From Bacteroidales bacterium 45-6 (GTDB lineage Bacteria; Bacteroidota; Bacteroidia; Bacteroidales; Dysgonomonadaceae): a stretch of 5,766 nucleotides of DNA. The DNA lies in assembly GCA_001897035.1 (NCBI GenBank), contig MKRS01000659.1, positions 1-5,766 of the forward strand, read 5' to 3'. Below are positions 1 through 5,766 of the stretch, piece by piece. A program made the position numbers and the translations under genes. Numbering within the stretch: the first letter of the stretch is position 1; each line of letters opens with the position of its first letter. Below the pieces are notes generated by a model. It was not told the DNA's origin. It saw only the letters and a list, made by a program, of their open reading frames with translations, and searched no databases.

Positions 1-821
1 TGCACTCCGTCCACCATCAAGCCGACAGGCCATCCTGCAAACACGGCATTGTAGATTTTCAATTTAGTGCTTCTGCGCAAGTGCATGGCTGCTTGATAAA
101 GTGCATTGATCGATGTGGAAGAGGTGACAAGCGGACCAAAAGAACTGATGTTGGAGAAGACAGCCGAAGTGAAAGGCGCACTGGTGGAGCCAGTGGCATC
201 GTTGTCTGATTCGAAGCTGTTGGATTTGCTTTGGTCGGCCACATCCGGGTCACGCAAGGAAACTCCGTATTGAACCATTCCCGAATAACCGTTGTCGGTG
301 TCGAAATCGTCGTCCCAGCCACGATAAGCGATCAGGTGCTTGCAGTTGACGGTTCCTCCGAACCATTCGAATGAGTCGTCGCCCGAATAAGATACCTGCA
401 CGTAGTCGATCGAAGTTTTTGAACCCACACCGCCCATCGTGAGGCCGTTGATCTCGTTGTTGGTAGCGAAAGCGATTCCTGGGAATTCAATGCGGACATA
501 TTTCAAGACACCAGAACTATCGGCTGCATCTGTGCCACCGTATGTAGATTTAACTCCACCTTCGATGGTGCCAGAACCTCCGGAAACGTTGATCGGTGCC
601 TTTCCACAAAGGACCACGCCACCCCAGTCGCCGTATGTGCGGCTTCCTGCTGCTTGATTGGAGGTGAACACGATCGGCTGAGACACTGATCCTTCAGCCA
701 CCAGCTTACCCCCTTTTTCCACGATCAGGGCAGCCTTGTTTGTTAAATCACCACGAACTACGACACCAGGATTCACCGTAAATGTGGCACCATCCTTTAC
801 ATACACCCAGCCATTGAGAAG
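1..821 (-). repeat. Large module repeat, second copy (incomplete at left edge)
   Basis: This is the downstream copy, in the gene's reading direction, of an in-frame tandem repeat. It aligns without gaps to 1051-1871 at a constant 1050-bp offset, checked at many points. It encodes residues 496-768 of the beta-helix protein. By eye there are about 27 amino-acid differences over some 272 residues against the first copy, so about 90% identity, with most changes in the early rung region and few in the central DDS/DDDFDTD core. The unit probably continues beyond the left edge. Confidence 0.93.
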
Positions 822-2306
822 AAAAGTCCCAAAAGGCTTGAAATCAGGAGAATTCAACACAAATGGTTTGTTGATTGCCAATGAAGAATTATCGGTATAT
901 GTTGCATTGTTGAAACCCGAAGTATTATACCAAGTTTGCTCGTCGGATGCTGTCCAAGTTTGGCTAGCAGGAGTGCTGAAGTTCGTCTTCATACCTGTCA
1001 TCACCACATTTTTGAGTACTAAATCACCCGCAACAGCGTTGGCTTGGGTCTGCACACCGTCCACCATCAGGCCGATAGGCCATCCTGCAAACACAGAATT
1101 ATAAATTTTCAATTTAGAGCTTCTACGAAGATGCATCGCGCATTGATAAAGGGCATTGATGGAAGTGGAAGATGTGACTAGCGGCCCAAAGGAACTTACG
1201 TTGCAGAAAACGGCCGAAGTGAAGGGCGCACTGGTGGAGCCAGTAGCATCGTTGTCTGATTCGAAGCTGTTGGATTTGCTTTGGTCGGCCACATCTGGGT
1301 CGCGCAAGGAAACTGCAAACTGTACCATTCCGGAATAACCGTTGTCGGTGTCGAAATCGTCGTCCCAGCCGCGGTAAGCGATCAAGTGCTTGCAATTAAC
1401 TGCTCCTCCAAACCATTCGTACGAGTCATCTCCCGAATAGGACACCTGTACATAGTCGATGGATGTTTTATTACCTACACCACCCATAGTAAGACCGTTG
1501 ATCTCATTGTTTGTAGCGAAAGCAATCCCTGGAAATTCGATGCGAACATATTTCAACACACCTGAACTGTCGGCAACATCTGTGCCACCGTATGTAGATT
1601 TAACTCCACCCTCGATAGTAGCCGTGCCACCTGAAACGTTGATCGGAGCTTTTCCGCAGAGGATCACACCACCCCAGTCTCCGTAAGTACGGCTTCCTGC
1701 CGCTTGGTTGGACGTGAAAACTATAGGTTCTGAAGCTGTTCCTTCTGCTATAAGTTTAGCCCCTCGTTCAACGATCAGGGCAGCCTTGTTTGTTAAGTCA
1801 CCACGTATAATAGTGCCTGGTTCAATGGTCAATGTTGCGCCATCCTTTACATACACCCAGCCATTCAATAAATACACGTTATTTTTTGTCCATACAGTGT
1901 TTGTCGTAATATTACCAGCGTTAACCGTAACGTTAGGAGTAGGATAAACTGTATTCTGAGGATCAAAGTTGGCCCATCCAGATGTCCAGTCTGTTTGTCC
2001 AAAAGCTCCAACATAATCTACTTTAGTAAAAAAAGGATCTTTCAACACGGCATCAGAAAAAGAAGCTGGAGCATAAGCAGGAGAACCTAAAACCTTGTTT
2101 ACAGTTATATTTCCTGCCTCAATCGTGGCCTGAGCTGACGGATAAACAGTGTGTTGGGGGTCAAAGTTGGCCCATCCAGCAGTCCAATCCGTGGTTCCAA
2201 AAGCTCCACGATACATTACCTTGTCAAAAAAGCTGTTATCAATCGACTGCGAAAACACAGTGCTGGCTACCGATAACAAAGCAACGAAAAGTAAATTTTT
2301 TTTCAT
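1..2306 (-). CDS. Exported tandem-module beta-helix-type protein, partial (C-terminus beyond left edge)
   Basis: The frame opens at ATG 2304-2306 and stays open for 768 codons to the left edge, so only the N-terminal part is visible. Residues 1-19 form a signal peptide (MKKN start, hydrophobic LLFVALLSVAS, likely cut VFS|Q); no lipobox Cys is present. Two short repeats follow (26-72 and 92-138, with GAFG, TDW and GWANFDPQ), then two large modules (about 146-418 and 496-768) separated by a unique linker (419-495). Each module begins with beta-helix-like rungs (LLNGWVYVKDGAT, AALIVE, KLxAEG, PIVFTSN) and then carries GDWGGV, GVLKYVRIEFPG, NEINGLTMGGVG, DDSYEWFGG or DDSFEWFGG, and WDDDFDTDNGYSG. 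This resembles a widespread Bacteroidota family of secreted right-handed beta-helix proteins, recognised from memory. Its biochemical role is unknown to me. The acidic DD/DDDFDTD motifs could bind metal (inference). The gene starts 34 bp after the receptor stop and is probably co-transcribed. A C-terminal sorting domain cannot be assessed. Confidence 0.85.
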   Translation of the reverse strand, partial: MKKNLLFVALLSVASTVFSQSIDNSFFDKVMYRGAFGTTDWTAGWANFDPQHTVYPSAQATIEAGNITVNKVLGSPAYAPASFSDAVLKDPFFTKVDYVGAFGQTDWTSGWANFDPQNTVYPTPNVTVNAGNITTNTVWTKNNVYLLNGWVYVKDGATLTIEPGTIIRGDLTNKAALIVERGAKLIAEGTASEPIVFTSNQAAGSRTYGDWGGVILCGKAPINVSGGTATIEGGVKSTYGGTDVADSSGVLKYVRIEFPGIAFATNNEINGLTMGGVGNKTSIDYVQVSYSGDDSYEWFGGAVNCKHLIAYRGWDDDFDTDNGYSGMVQFAVSLRDPDVADQSKSNSFESDNDATGSTSAPFTSAVFCNVSSFGPLVTSSTSINALYQCAMHLRRSSKLKIYNSVFAGWPIGLMVDGVQTQANAVAGDLVLKNVVMTGMKTNFSTPASQTWTASDEQTWYNTSGFNNATYTDNSSLAINKPFVLNSPDFKPFGTFLLNGWVYVKDGATFTVNPGVVVRGDLTNKAALIVEKGGKLVAEGSVSQPIVFTSNQAAGSRTYGDWGGVVLCGKAPINVSGGSGTIEGGVKSTYGGTDAADSSGVLKYVRIEFPGIAFATNNEINGLTMGGVGSKTSIDYVQVSYSGDDSFEWFGGTVNCKHLIAYRGWDDDFDTDNGYSGMVQYGVSLRDPDVADQSKSNSFESDNDATGSTSAPFTSAVFSNISSFGPLVTSSTSINALYQAAMHLRRSTKLKIYNAVFAGWPVGLMVDGV
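1051..1871 (-). repeat. Large module repeat, first copy
   Basis: This copy encodes residues 146-418 of the beta-helix protein and is collinear with 1-821. Similarity stops at about 1871, where the two copies diverge upstream of the LLNGWVYV motif. On the other side, 822-1050 encodes a linker (residues 419-495) whose equivalent after the second copy would lie off the window. Two cysteines found here (codons 1203-1205 and 1140-1142, residues 368 and 389) are Ser and Ala in the other copy. Confidence 0.93.
1893..2033 (-). repeat. Short N-terminal motif repeat, copy 2
   Basis: Residues 92-138 (FFTKV, GAFG, TDWTSGWANFDPQ, TVYP, AGNIT) match copy 1 across nearly the whole unit. This copy runs directly into the first rung of the first large module, while copy 1 is followed by a spacer rich in Ala, Pro and Ser. 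Confidence 0.88.
2091..2231 (-). repeat. Short N-terminal motif repeat, copy 1
   Basis: Residues 26-72 of the beta-helix protein carry FFDKV, GAFG, TDWTAGWANFDPQ, TVYP and AGNIT. They recur as residues 92-138 at an exact 66-codon (198-bp) offset. The conserved Trp, Gly and Asp pattern suggests a small structural unit between the signal peptide and the first large module. Similar GAFG/WANFDPQ segments are familiar in Bacteroidota exported proteins (from memory); the function is unknown. Confidence 0.88.
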
Positions 2307-2340
2307 TTTTTGTTTGGAATTAGTAAAAAAATAATTCATA
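2307..2340 (-). other. 34-bp operon junction without terminator
   Basis: The spacer between the receptor stop and the beta-helix start is AT-rich, with no GC-rich hairpin, no Shine-Dalgarno sequence, and no exact TAnnTTTG element on the minus strand. The start codon is preceded by AAACAAAAA, the A-rich leader common before Bacteroidota genes. This supports co-transcription of the two genes. Confidence 0.6.
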
Positions 2341-5250
2341 TTAAAAAGTAAGAGTTACACCTAACTTGAATTGACGGCCCGGATTATACTTCGTCGCCAC
2401 TTGTTTTCGCTCAGCAGCATTTCCGTTGGAGTCAGTATATTTTTGAAATTGCTGGAACAAAATGTCATCGTCGAGCAAATTCTTCACACCCAGTTTCACG
2501 CTCAGATATTTCCCAATCTTCTTTTCGGCAGTCATGTCCAACGAATTGAAGGGCATCTCATAGATGTGGGGAGTGTCGATATCCCCGACTGTCTCAATGC
2601 GCTTGCCTACCGTGTTGTACATTGCGCTGAACATCAACCCGGATTCTGCACTTTGATAATAGGCACCAAAGTTCACTATATAAGGCGATTGTCCTTGCAA
2701 CGGCCTCTCGGTTGCACCCGTGGTGAGGCTATCTGTTTTGATCGTTGACTTGATTAATGATGCATTGGCCACGATTGTGATGTCTTTCAGGAAGCGAAAT
2801 GCACCGGCATTTTCAAATTCATGCAACGTCTTGCGAATATCCACTTCAACTCCATAAGAAGTAGCTTTCGGTGAGTTTTCAAAGGTGTAGTTCCATCCGG
2901 AACCCGAATAAAGAATCGTGGATTCGATGGGGTTCTTGAACGACTTGTGAAAAACACCGATCGAAACCATTTCGGCAGCCGTAGGATACCATTCGAAACG
3001 GAGGTCGTTGCTCACGATGTAGGAGTTCTTGACTGTCGGGTTGCCATACGTAGTGGCATTCTGATCGAAATCGTAGAACACAAAAGGAGAGACTTCCCTG
3101 AATTCGGGGCGATTGACCGTTTTTCCAAAAGAATAGCGGAACATGTATTTATCGGAAAGCTTGAGTGTGGCATTCAACGAAGGGAAGAAATCGAGCGAGT
3201 CGATTTTCACATTAACCGGGTTACTGTCCGTGCCATCGCGCTTATACCCTTCCAGCGTCAGCTTGTTATGCTCGGCACGCACTCCCAGATACACATTGAA
3301 CATTTTATTAAATGGTATATTCACAGCAATATAACCAGCCTTCAAAAAATTATCGGCACTGTATGAATCCGCCTTTTGAGTCACCTCTTTTACCACCAAA
3401 CCCGTATTGTAATCGATTTTTGTGGTAAACAATTGGTTGATAGAAGCAAACATTGCATCATCAAAACCAGCAGAACCATTGTAACTATCAACAAGGGAGT
3501 AATACAATTTGCTGGTTCCCGATTTTACGTAATTGAAGATGCGGGAATCAAAAGACCTCTTTTTCTTATCAAAATAAATCCCGGCCTTCAGCTCTGGCTT
3601 GATCTTGCCTAAATGAAAGACCTGCGAATAATTCGCTCCTCCGTTGTAAACTGTTTCTTTGTTGTGAAAGAAAAGCCGCCCCAACGCATCCGAAGCTCCT
3701 TGCGTTGAAAAATTAATCATGTATTGAGTTGTACTTTCCCTATCAGTGGCGGTTGACTTTATCCTGCGCAAGTCCGGTCTATCCCTATTGGCTGAGGAAT
3801 ATCCGAAAACCCAGTCTAGCTTTATTTCATCGTTCTTGAAAGTGTGGTTGCCGGCAAGTTGACCAGAATAGGTAGTTCTAGACTCATAACCAAGCTCGTA
3901 CGATCGTTCGGGCGACTGTGTATAAAAATCATATCCCTCTTTCAAGACCACCCGGGAAGTTCCATTGTTATTGAATAGGTTGCGCAACTCGATTCTCTGA
4001 TTATTGCCAAAAGTCAACATCCAGTTGGACAAGGCAGTCAATCTCACCTTCGAAGCATAGGATGTCTGATTATAGCGATAAGATGTGTCTGGATACGCCA
4101 AGTAAGCAGCCCTAAATTTGTCCTCAATGACATTCGAGGAATTATACCCAAGGGCCGTTATAGTCCCGATTGTCATATTTCCTAATGGAAATCGATGATT
4201 GATAGCCAGTTGAATATCTCCATCGGGTTTCGCCTTTTTGGCATAGGGAGTCATTATAGTATTAAACGATTGGCTTATCTCATTTATCTGAACCTTCTTG
4301 GCATCGTCGACCTGATTGAACAAAGCCTTATAATCGGTAGTCGAGGGAAGAGCCGGAGGCACAGCGCGCACAGAATGATCATAGCCAAGCCAATCGGTAT
4401 TGCTTCCTTTATAGGTATAAAAGTTTTTGCCCGTAGTCCCTTGCAGATAGCCAAAGTTATACGACAAGCTTATACTATTCCGGTCTATCAGGCTTTTGGT
4501 CTTTACGTTAATCATTGCTCCGGCAAAATCTGCAGGTAATTCAGGTGCAGGACTCTTATAAATCAAGATGTTGTCGATCTGTCCGCTCGGTATCACATCG
4601 AACGAGAAAGCACGCACATCGCTCTCACTACTTGGAGTGGGCGATCCGTTCAGCCAAACGGAATTGTAACGTTCGGTGAGTCCACGCACGATCACAAATT
4701 TCCCATCGCGGACACTCACTCCCGGAATCCGGCGAATCACTTCCGAAGCATCCTTATCCTGCGATCGCTGTATCTGCTGCGAGGTGATCCCGCTCACGAT
4801 GGTCAGGCTCTGCCTGTTGGCGGAAATCATGGAAAGTTCGGAATCACTTCTGCGCTGTGCCGTCACCACTACATCACCGATTGTGTTGCTCAAAGGTTTC
4901 AGCTTGACATCAACACTCACCTCCCCCGCTTTCGAAACCACCACCTTCTGGATATGCTTCTCGTATGAAAGCAAGGATACGATCAGGTTGTAAGTGCCGC
5001 CTGGCACATTTTTTATCTCAAATGTTCCATCTTCATTGGTGATGTTTCCCATGGTTGTCCCTTGGAGAAGCACACTGCAACCAAGAACCGGCTCTCCGGT
5101 CTCCAAATCGACAACAGTACCTTTAACCGAATTTAGGGCAAATAAACCTACTACAAAATTTGCAAATAAAACAAGTATAAACAATCTCTTCAACTCTCTA
5201 CTACATTCACATTTTGAGCTACAAAAATATGAACCTAATATTAAGCCCAT
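2341..5250 (-). CDS. TonB-dependent outer-membrane receptor with CarboxypepD_reg-like domain
   Basis: This complete receptor (969 aa from ATG 5250, stop TAA 2341-2343) probably takes up an unidentified ligand across the outer membrane using TonB/ExbBD energy. A hydrophobic signal segment lies at about 23-38 after Lys-Arg (likely cut LFA|LN). Residues 42-118 form a CarboxypepD_reg-like beta-sandwich (KGTVVDLETGEPVLG, NEDGTFEI, GGTYNL). DVVVTA at 126-131 resembles a TonB box. The plug is about 145-252 (DASEVIRRIPGVSV, IVRGLTERYNSVWLNG, YKSPAPELPADFAGAMINVKT), and the rest is beta-barrel ending in KLGVTLTF with a terminal Phe. Length and order fit the family. It is not a typical SusC, and no susD follows; the next gene is a beta-helix protein 34 bp downstream. 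The start is uncertain: ATG 5250 puts 19 unusual residues, including three Cys, before the signal peptide. TTG 5191-5193 (Leu20) would give a standard signal peptide, M-KRLFILVLFANFVVGLFA, and a 950-aa protein. The substrate is not inferable. Confidence 0.95.
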   Translation of the reverse strand: MGLILGSYFCSSKCECSRELKRLFILVLFANFVVGLFALNSVKGTVVDLETGEPVLGCSVLLQGTTMGNITNEDGTFEIKNVPGGTYNLIVSLLSYEKHIQKVVVSKAGEVSVDVKLKPLSNTIGDVVVTAQRRSDSELSMISANRQSLTIVSGITSQQIQRSQDKDASEVIRRIPGVSVRDGKFVIVRGLTERYNSVWLNGSPTPSSESDVRAFSFDVIPSGQIDNILIYKSPAPELPADFAGAMINVKTKSLIDRNSISLSYNFGYLQGTTGKNFYTYKGSNTDWLGYDHSVRAVPPALPSTTDYKALFNQVDDAKKVQINEISQSFNTIMTPYAKKAKPDGDIQLAINHRFPLGNMTIGTITALGYNSSNVIEDKFRAAYLAYPDTSYRYNQTSYASKVRLTALSNWMLTFGNNQRIELRNLFNNNGTSRVVLKEGYDFYTQSPERSYELGYESRTTYSGQLAGNHTFKNDEIKLDWVFGYSSANRDRPDLRRIKSTATDRESTTQYMINFSTQGASDALGRLFFHNKETVYNGGANYSQVFHLGKIKPELKAGIYFDKKKRSFDSRIFNYVKSGTSKLYYSLVDSYNGSAGFDDAMFASINQLFTTKIDYNTGLVVKEVTQKADSYSADNFLKAGYIAVNIPFNKMFNVYLGVRAEHNKLTLEGYKRDGTDSNPVNVKIDSLDFFPSLNATLKLSDKYMFRYSFGKTVNRPEFREVSPFVFYDFDQNATTYGNPTVKNSYIVSNDLRFEWYPTAAEMVSIGVFHKSFKNPIESTILYSGSGWNYTFENSPKATSYGVEVDIRKTLHEFENAGAFRFLKDITIVANASLIKSTIKTDSLTTGATERPLQGQSPYIVNFGAYYQSAESGLMFSAMYNTVGKRIETVGDIDTPHIYEMPFNSLDMTAEKKIGKYLSVKLGVKNLLDDDILFQQFQKYTDSNGNAAERKQVATKYNPGRQFKLGVTLTF
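5222..5229 (-). promoter_or_regulatory. Candidate Bacteroidota -7 promoter element for the receptor operon
   Basis: Read on the minus strand, this is TATTTTTG, an exact match to the Bacteroidota primary-sigma -7 consensus TAnnTTTG. It would start transcription a few bases on, about 25 nt before the TTG at 5191-5193 but downstream of ATG 5250. I find no TTG or TTTG -33 element about 19-21 bp upstream, so support is partial, and an 8-base degenerate match in AT-rich DNA can be chance. Confidence 0.4.
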
Positions 5251-5367
5251 GTATATATAATGTTACATTAATATTAAAACTAACAACAAGAAGAGAAAAG
5301 CGAGGTAAATTAAAACTAAATACTTAATAATAAGCTAAATATAATCATAAAAGGAAATAATAACAAC
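5251..5367. other. AT-rich divergent intergenic region with short repeats
   Basis: This region separates the leftward receptor operon from the rightward protease-like gene and should hold control signals for both. An exact 11-bp direct repeat, ATTAAAACTAA, lies at 5273-5283 and 5309-5319 (36 bp apart). The motif TAATATTAA occurs at 5269-5277 and again at 5236-5244 (33 bp apart, about three helical turns); its core TAATATTA is palindromic. AAAGGA at 5350-5355 is a possible ribosome binding site for the plus-strand gene. I see no RNA gene or hairpin terminator here. Confidence 0.5.
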
Positions 5368-5766
5368 TTGTTTACTGCCGGTGTGACTCTGATTGTCCCA
5401 ATGCACGATCCTGAGCGCAAATACGAAGATGGCCTAGAAGCTCAAATGAACATGATATTTCAGTCTATTCAAAATAGTTCCAATCCACACTTGAAGCTTG
5501 CAAAAGTACCCTCAACTGGGCCTGATTTGGCAAAAAAAGCTACTGATATGTCCACAAAGTACCTGTCAAAAGGCAAATCCTTAAACCTTGTCCTGATAGG
5601 CCATGCAAGCGATGCTGGATTCATGGCCCACAATGACTTGGCGATTGATGTATTGAATGATATTTTGGTACCACTAAAGGACACATGGCGCGATGATGCT
5701 TTCCTCACCGTTATTACTTATTGTTGTTATGCCCAGGTAGTATTGGAACCCATCAGAAAACATTTT
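5368..5766 (+). CDS. Putative caspase-fold (clan CD-like) cysteine peptidase, 5' part only
   Basis: A plus-strand frame is open from 5320 (after the stop at 5317-5319) to the right edge. The region from about 5368 reads as protein: a first hydrophobic strand (GVTLIVPMHDPE), a helix (EDGLEAQMNMIFQSIQ), a second short strand (LKLAKV), a helix (DLAKKATDMSTKYL), a strand ending in His (LNLVLIGHASDAG, His codon 5602-5604), a helix, and a strand ending in Cys (AFLTVITYCCYAQ, Cys codons 5722-5727). The order strand-His-helix-strand-Cys is what clan CD peptidases (caspases, metacaspases, clostripain, gingipain) show, although their usual HG is HA here. No ATG precedes the first strand. TTG 5368 is chosen because it keeps that strand and has AAAGGA 12 bp upstream; GTG 5383 and ATG 5401 are alternatives, and ATG 5401 would cut off the strand. 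The gene is divergent from the receptor operon. Substrate, activation mode and C-terminal domains lie outside the window. It could also be an unrelated alpha/beta protein with coincidental His and Cys. Confidence 0.6.
   Translation, partial: MFTAGVTLIVPMHDPERKYEDGLEAQMNMIFQSIQNSSNPHLKLAKVPSTGPDLAKKATDMSTKYLSKGKSLNLVLIGHASDAGFMAHNDLAIDVLNDILVPLKDTWRDDAFLTVITYCCYAQVVLEPIRKHF

Noticed and set aside
1123..1395. 90-codon minus-strand open frame inside the first large module (a similar one lies at 59-322)
   Set aside because: It is in a different frame from the continuous 768-codon gene, and its equivalents exist only because the module is duplicated; its composition is unlike a real protein.
1..1871. 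Duplicated sequence as an insertion sequence or CRISPR array
   Set aside because: The repeats are long, in frame and coding; there are no transposase genes, inverted terminal repeats or regularly spaced short repeats.
1..2306. Possible frameshifted or broken gene in the repeat region
   Set aside because: Codon-by-codon reading from 2306 finds no stop, and both repeat periods (198 and 1050 bp) are multiples of three, so the gene is intact in the window.
439..2334. Several plus-strand open frames opposite the repeat protein (e.g. 439-657, 736-1104, 1459-1686)
   Set aside because: They are antisense shadows of the repeat gene. Paired ones such as 439-657 and 1459-1686 resemble each other only because the modules beneath them are repeated.
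1..5250. SusC/SusD polysaccharide utilisation pair
   Set aside because: The second gene has no lipobox Cys and no SusD-like sequence, and no glycoside hydrolase is visible.
2371..5260. Plus-strand open frames opposite the receptor (e.g. 2371-2748, 2947-3366, 4195-4539, 4676-4993)
   Set aside because: The receptor on the other strand is complete and clearly recognised; these have no recognisable domains or start signals.
5469..5708. 79-codon minus-strand open frame near the right edge
   Set aside because: It is opposite the plus-strand frame, which shows amphipathic helices, hydrophobic strands and a His/Cys pair; the minus-strand product shows no recognisable features.

Overview
The window looks like part of a Bacteroidota (probably Bacteroidales-type) chromosome. 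The evidence is a TonB-dependent receptor with an N-terminal CarboxypepD_reg-like domain, a signal peptide ending FSQ on its partner, A-rich weak ribosome binding sites, and a TAnnTTTG-type promoter match. The lineage is inferred from these traits; nothing in the window names the species.

Layout. From the right, a minus-strand operon runs leftward: a full-length TonB-dependent outer-membrane receptor (2341-5250), then after 34 bp an exported protein (start at 2306) that runs off the left edge after 768 visible codons. That second reading frame is uninterrupted. It encodes a signal peptide, two copies of a short 'GAFG-TDW--GWANFDPQ' motif, and two tandem copies of a large predicted beta-helix module at an exact 1050-bp (350-codon) period. 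The modules are about 90% identical in protein by eye. No SusD-type lipoprotein is present, so the repeat protein occupies the place a receptor partner would have.

Right of the receptor lies an AT-rich divergent intergenic region of about 120-175 bp (depending on the starts used) with short repeated AT motifs. It is followed by the 5' part of a plus-strand gene that runs off the right edge. Its visible part has a hydrophobic strand/His - helix - hydrophobic strand/Cys order resembling clan CD (caspase-like) cysteine peptidases. It has no ATG at its apparent N-terminus.

How the genes may work together: the receptor probably imports a substrate across the outer membrane using TonB energy, and the co-transcribed beta-helix protein may be an exported surface or periplasmic partner. 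The substrate cannot be read from sequence. The divergent protease-like gene need not be functionally linked. The most notable points are the near-identical in-frame module duplication, a Cys pair present in only one module, the uncertain receptor start (an ATG lying upstream of a promoter-like motif), and the protease-like gene at the edge.
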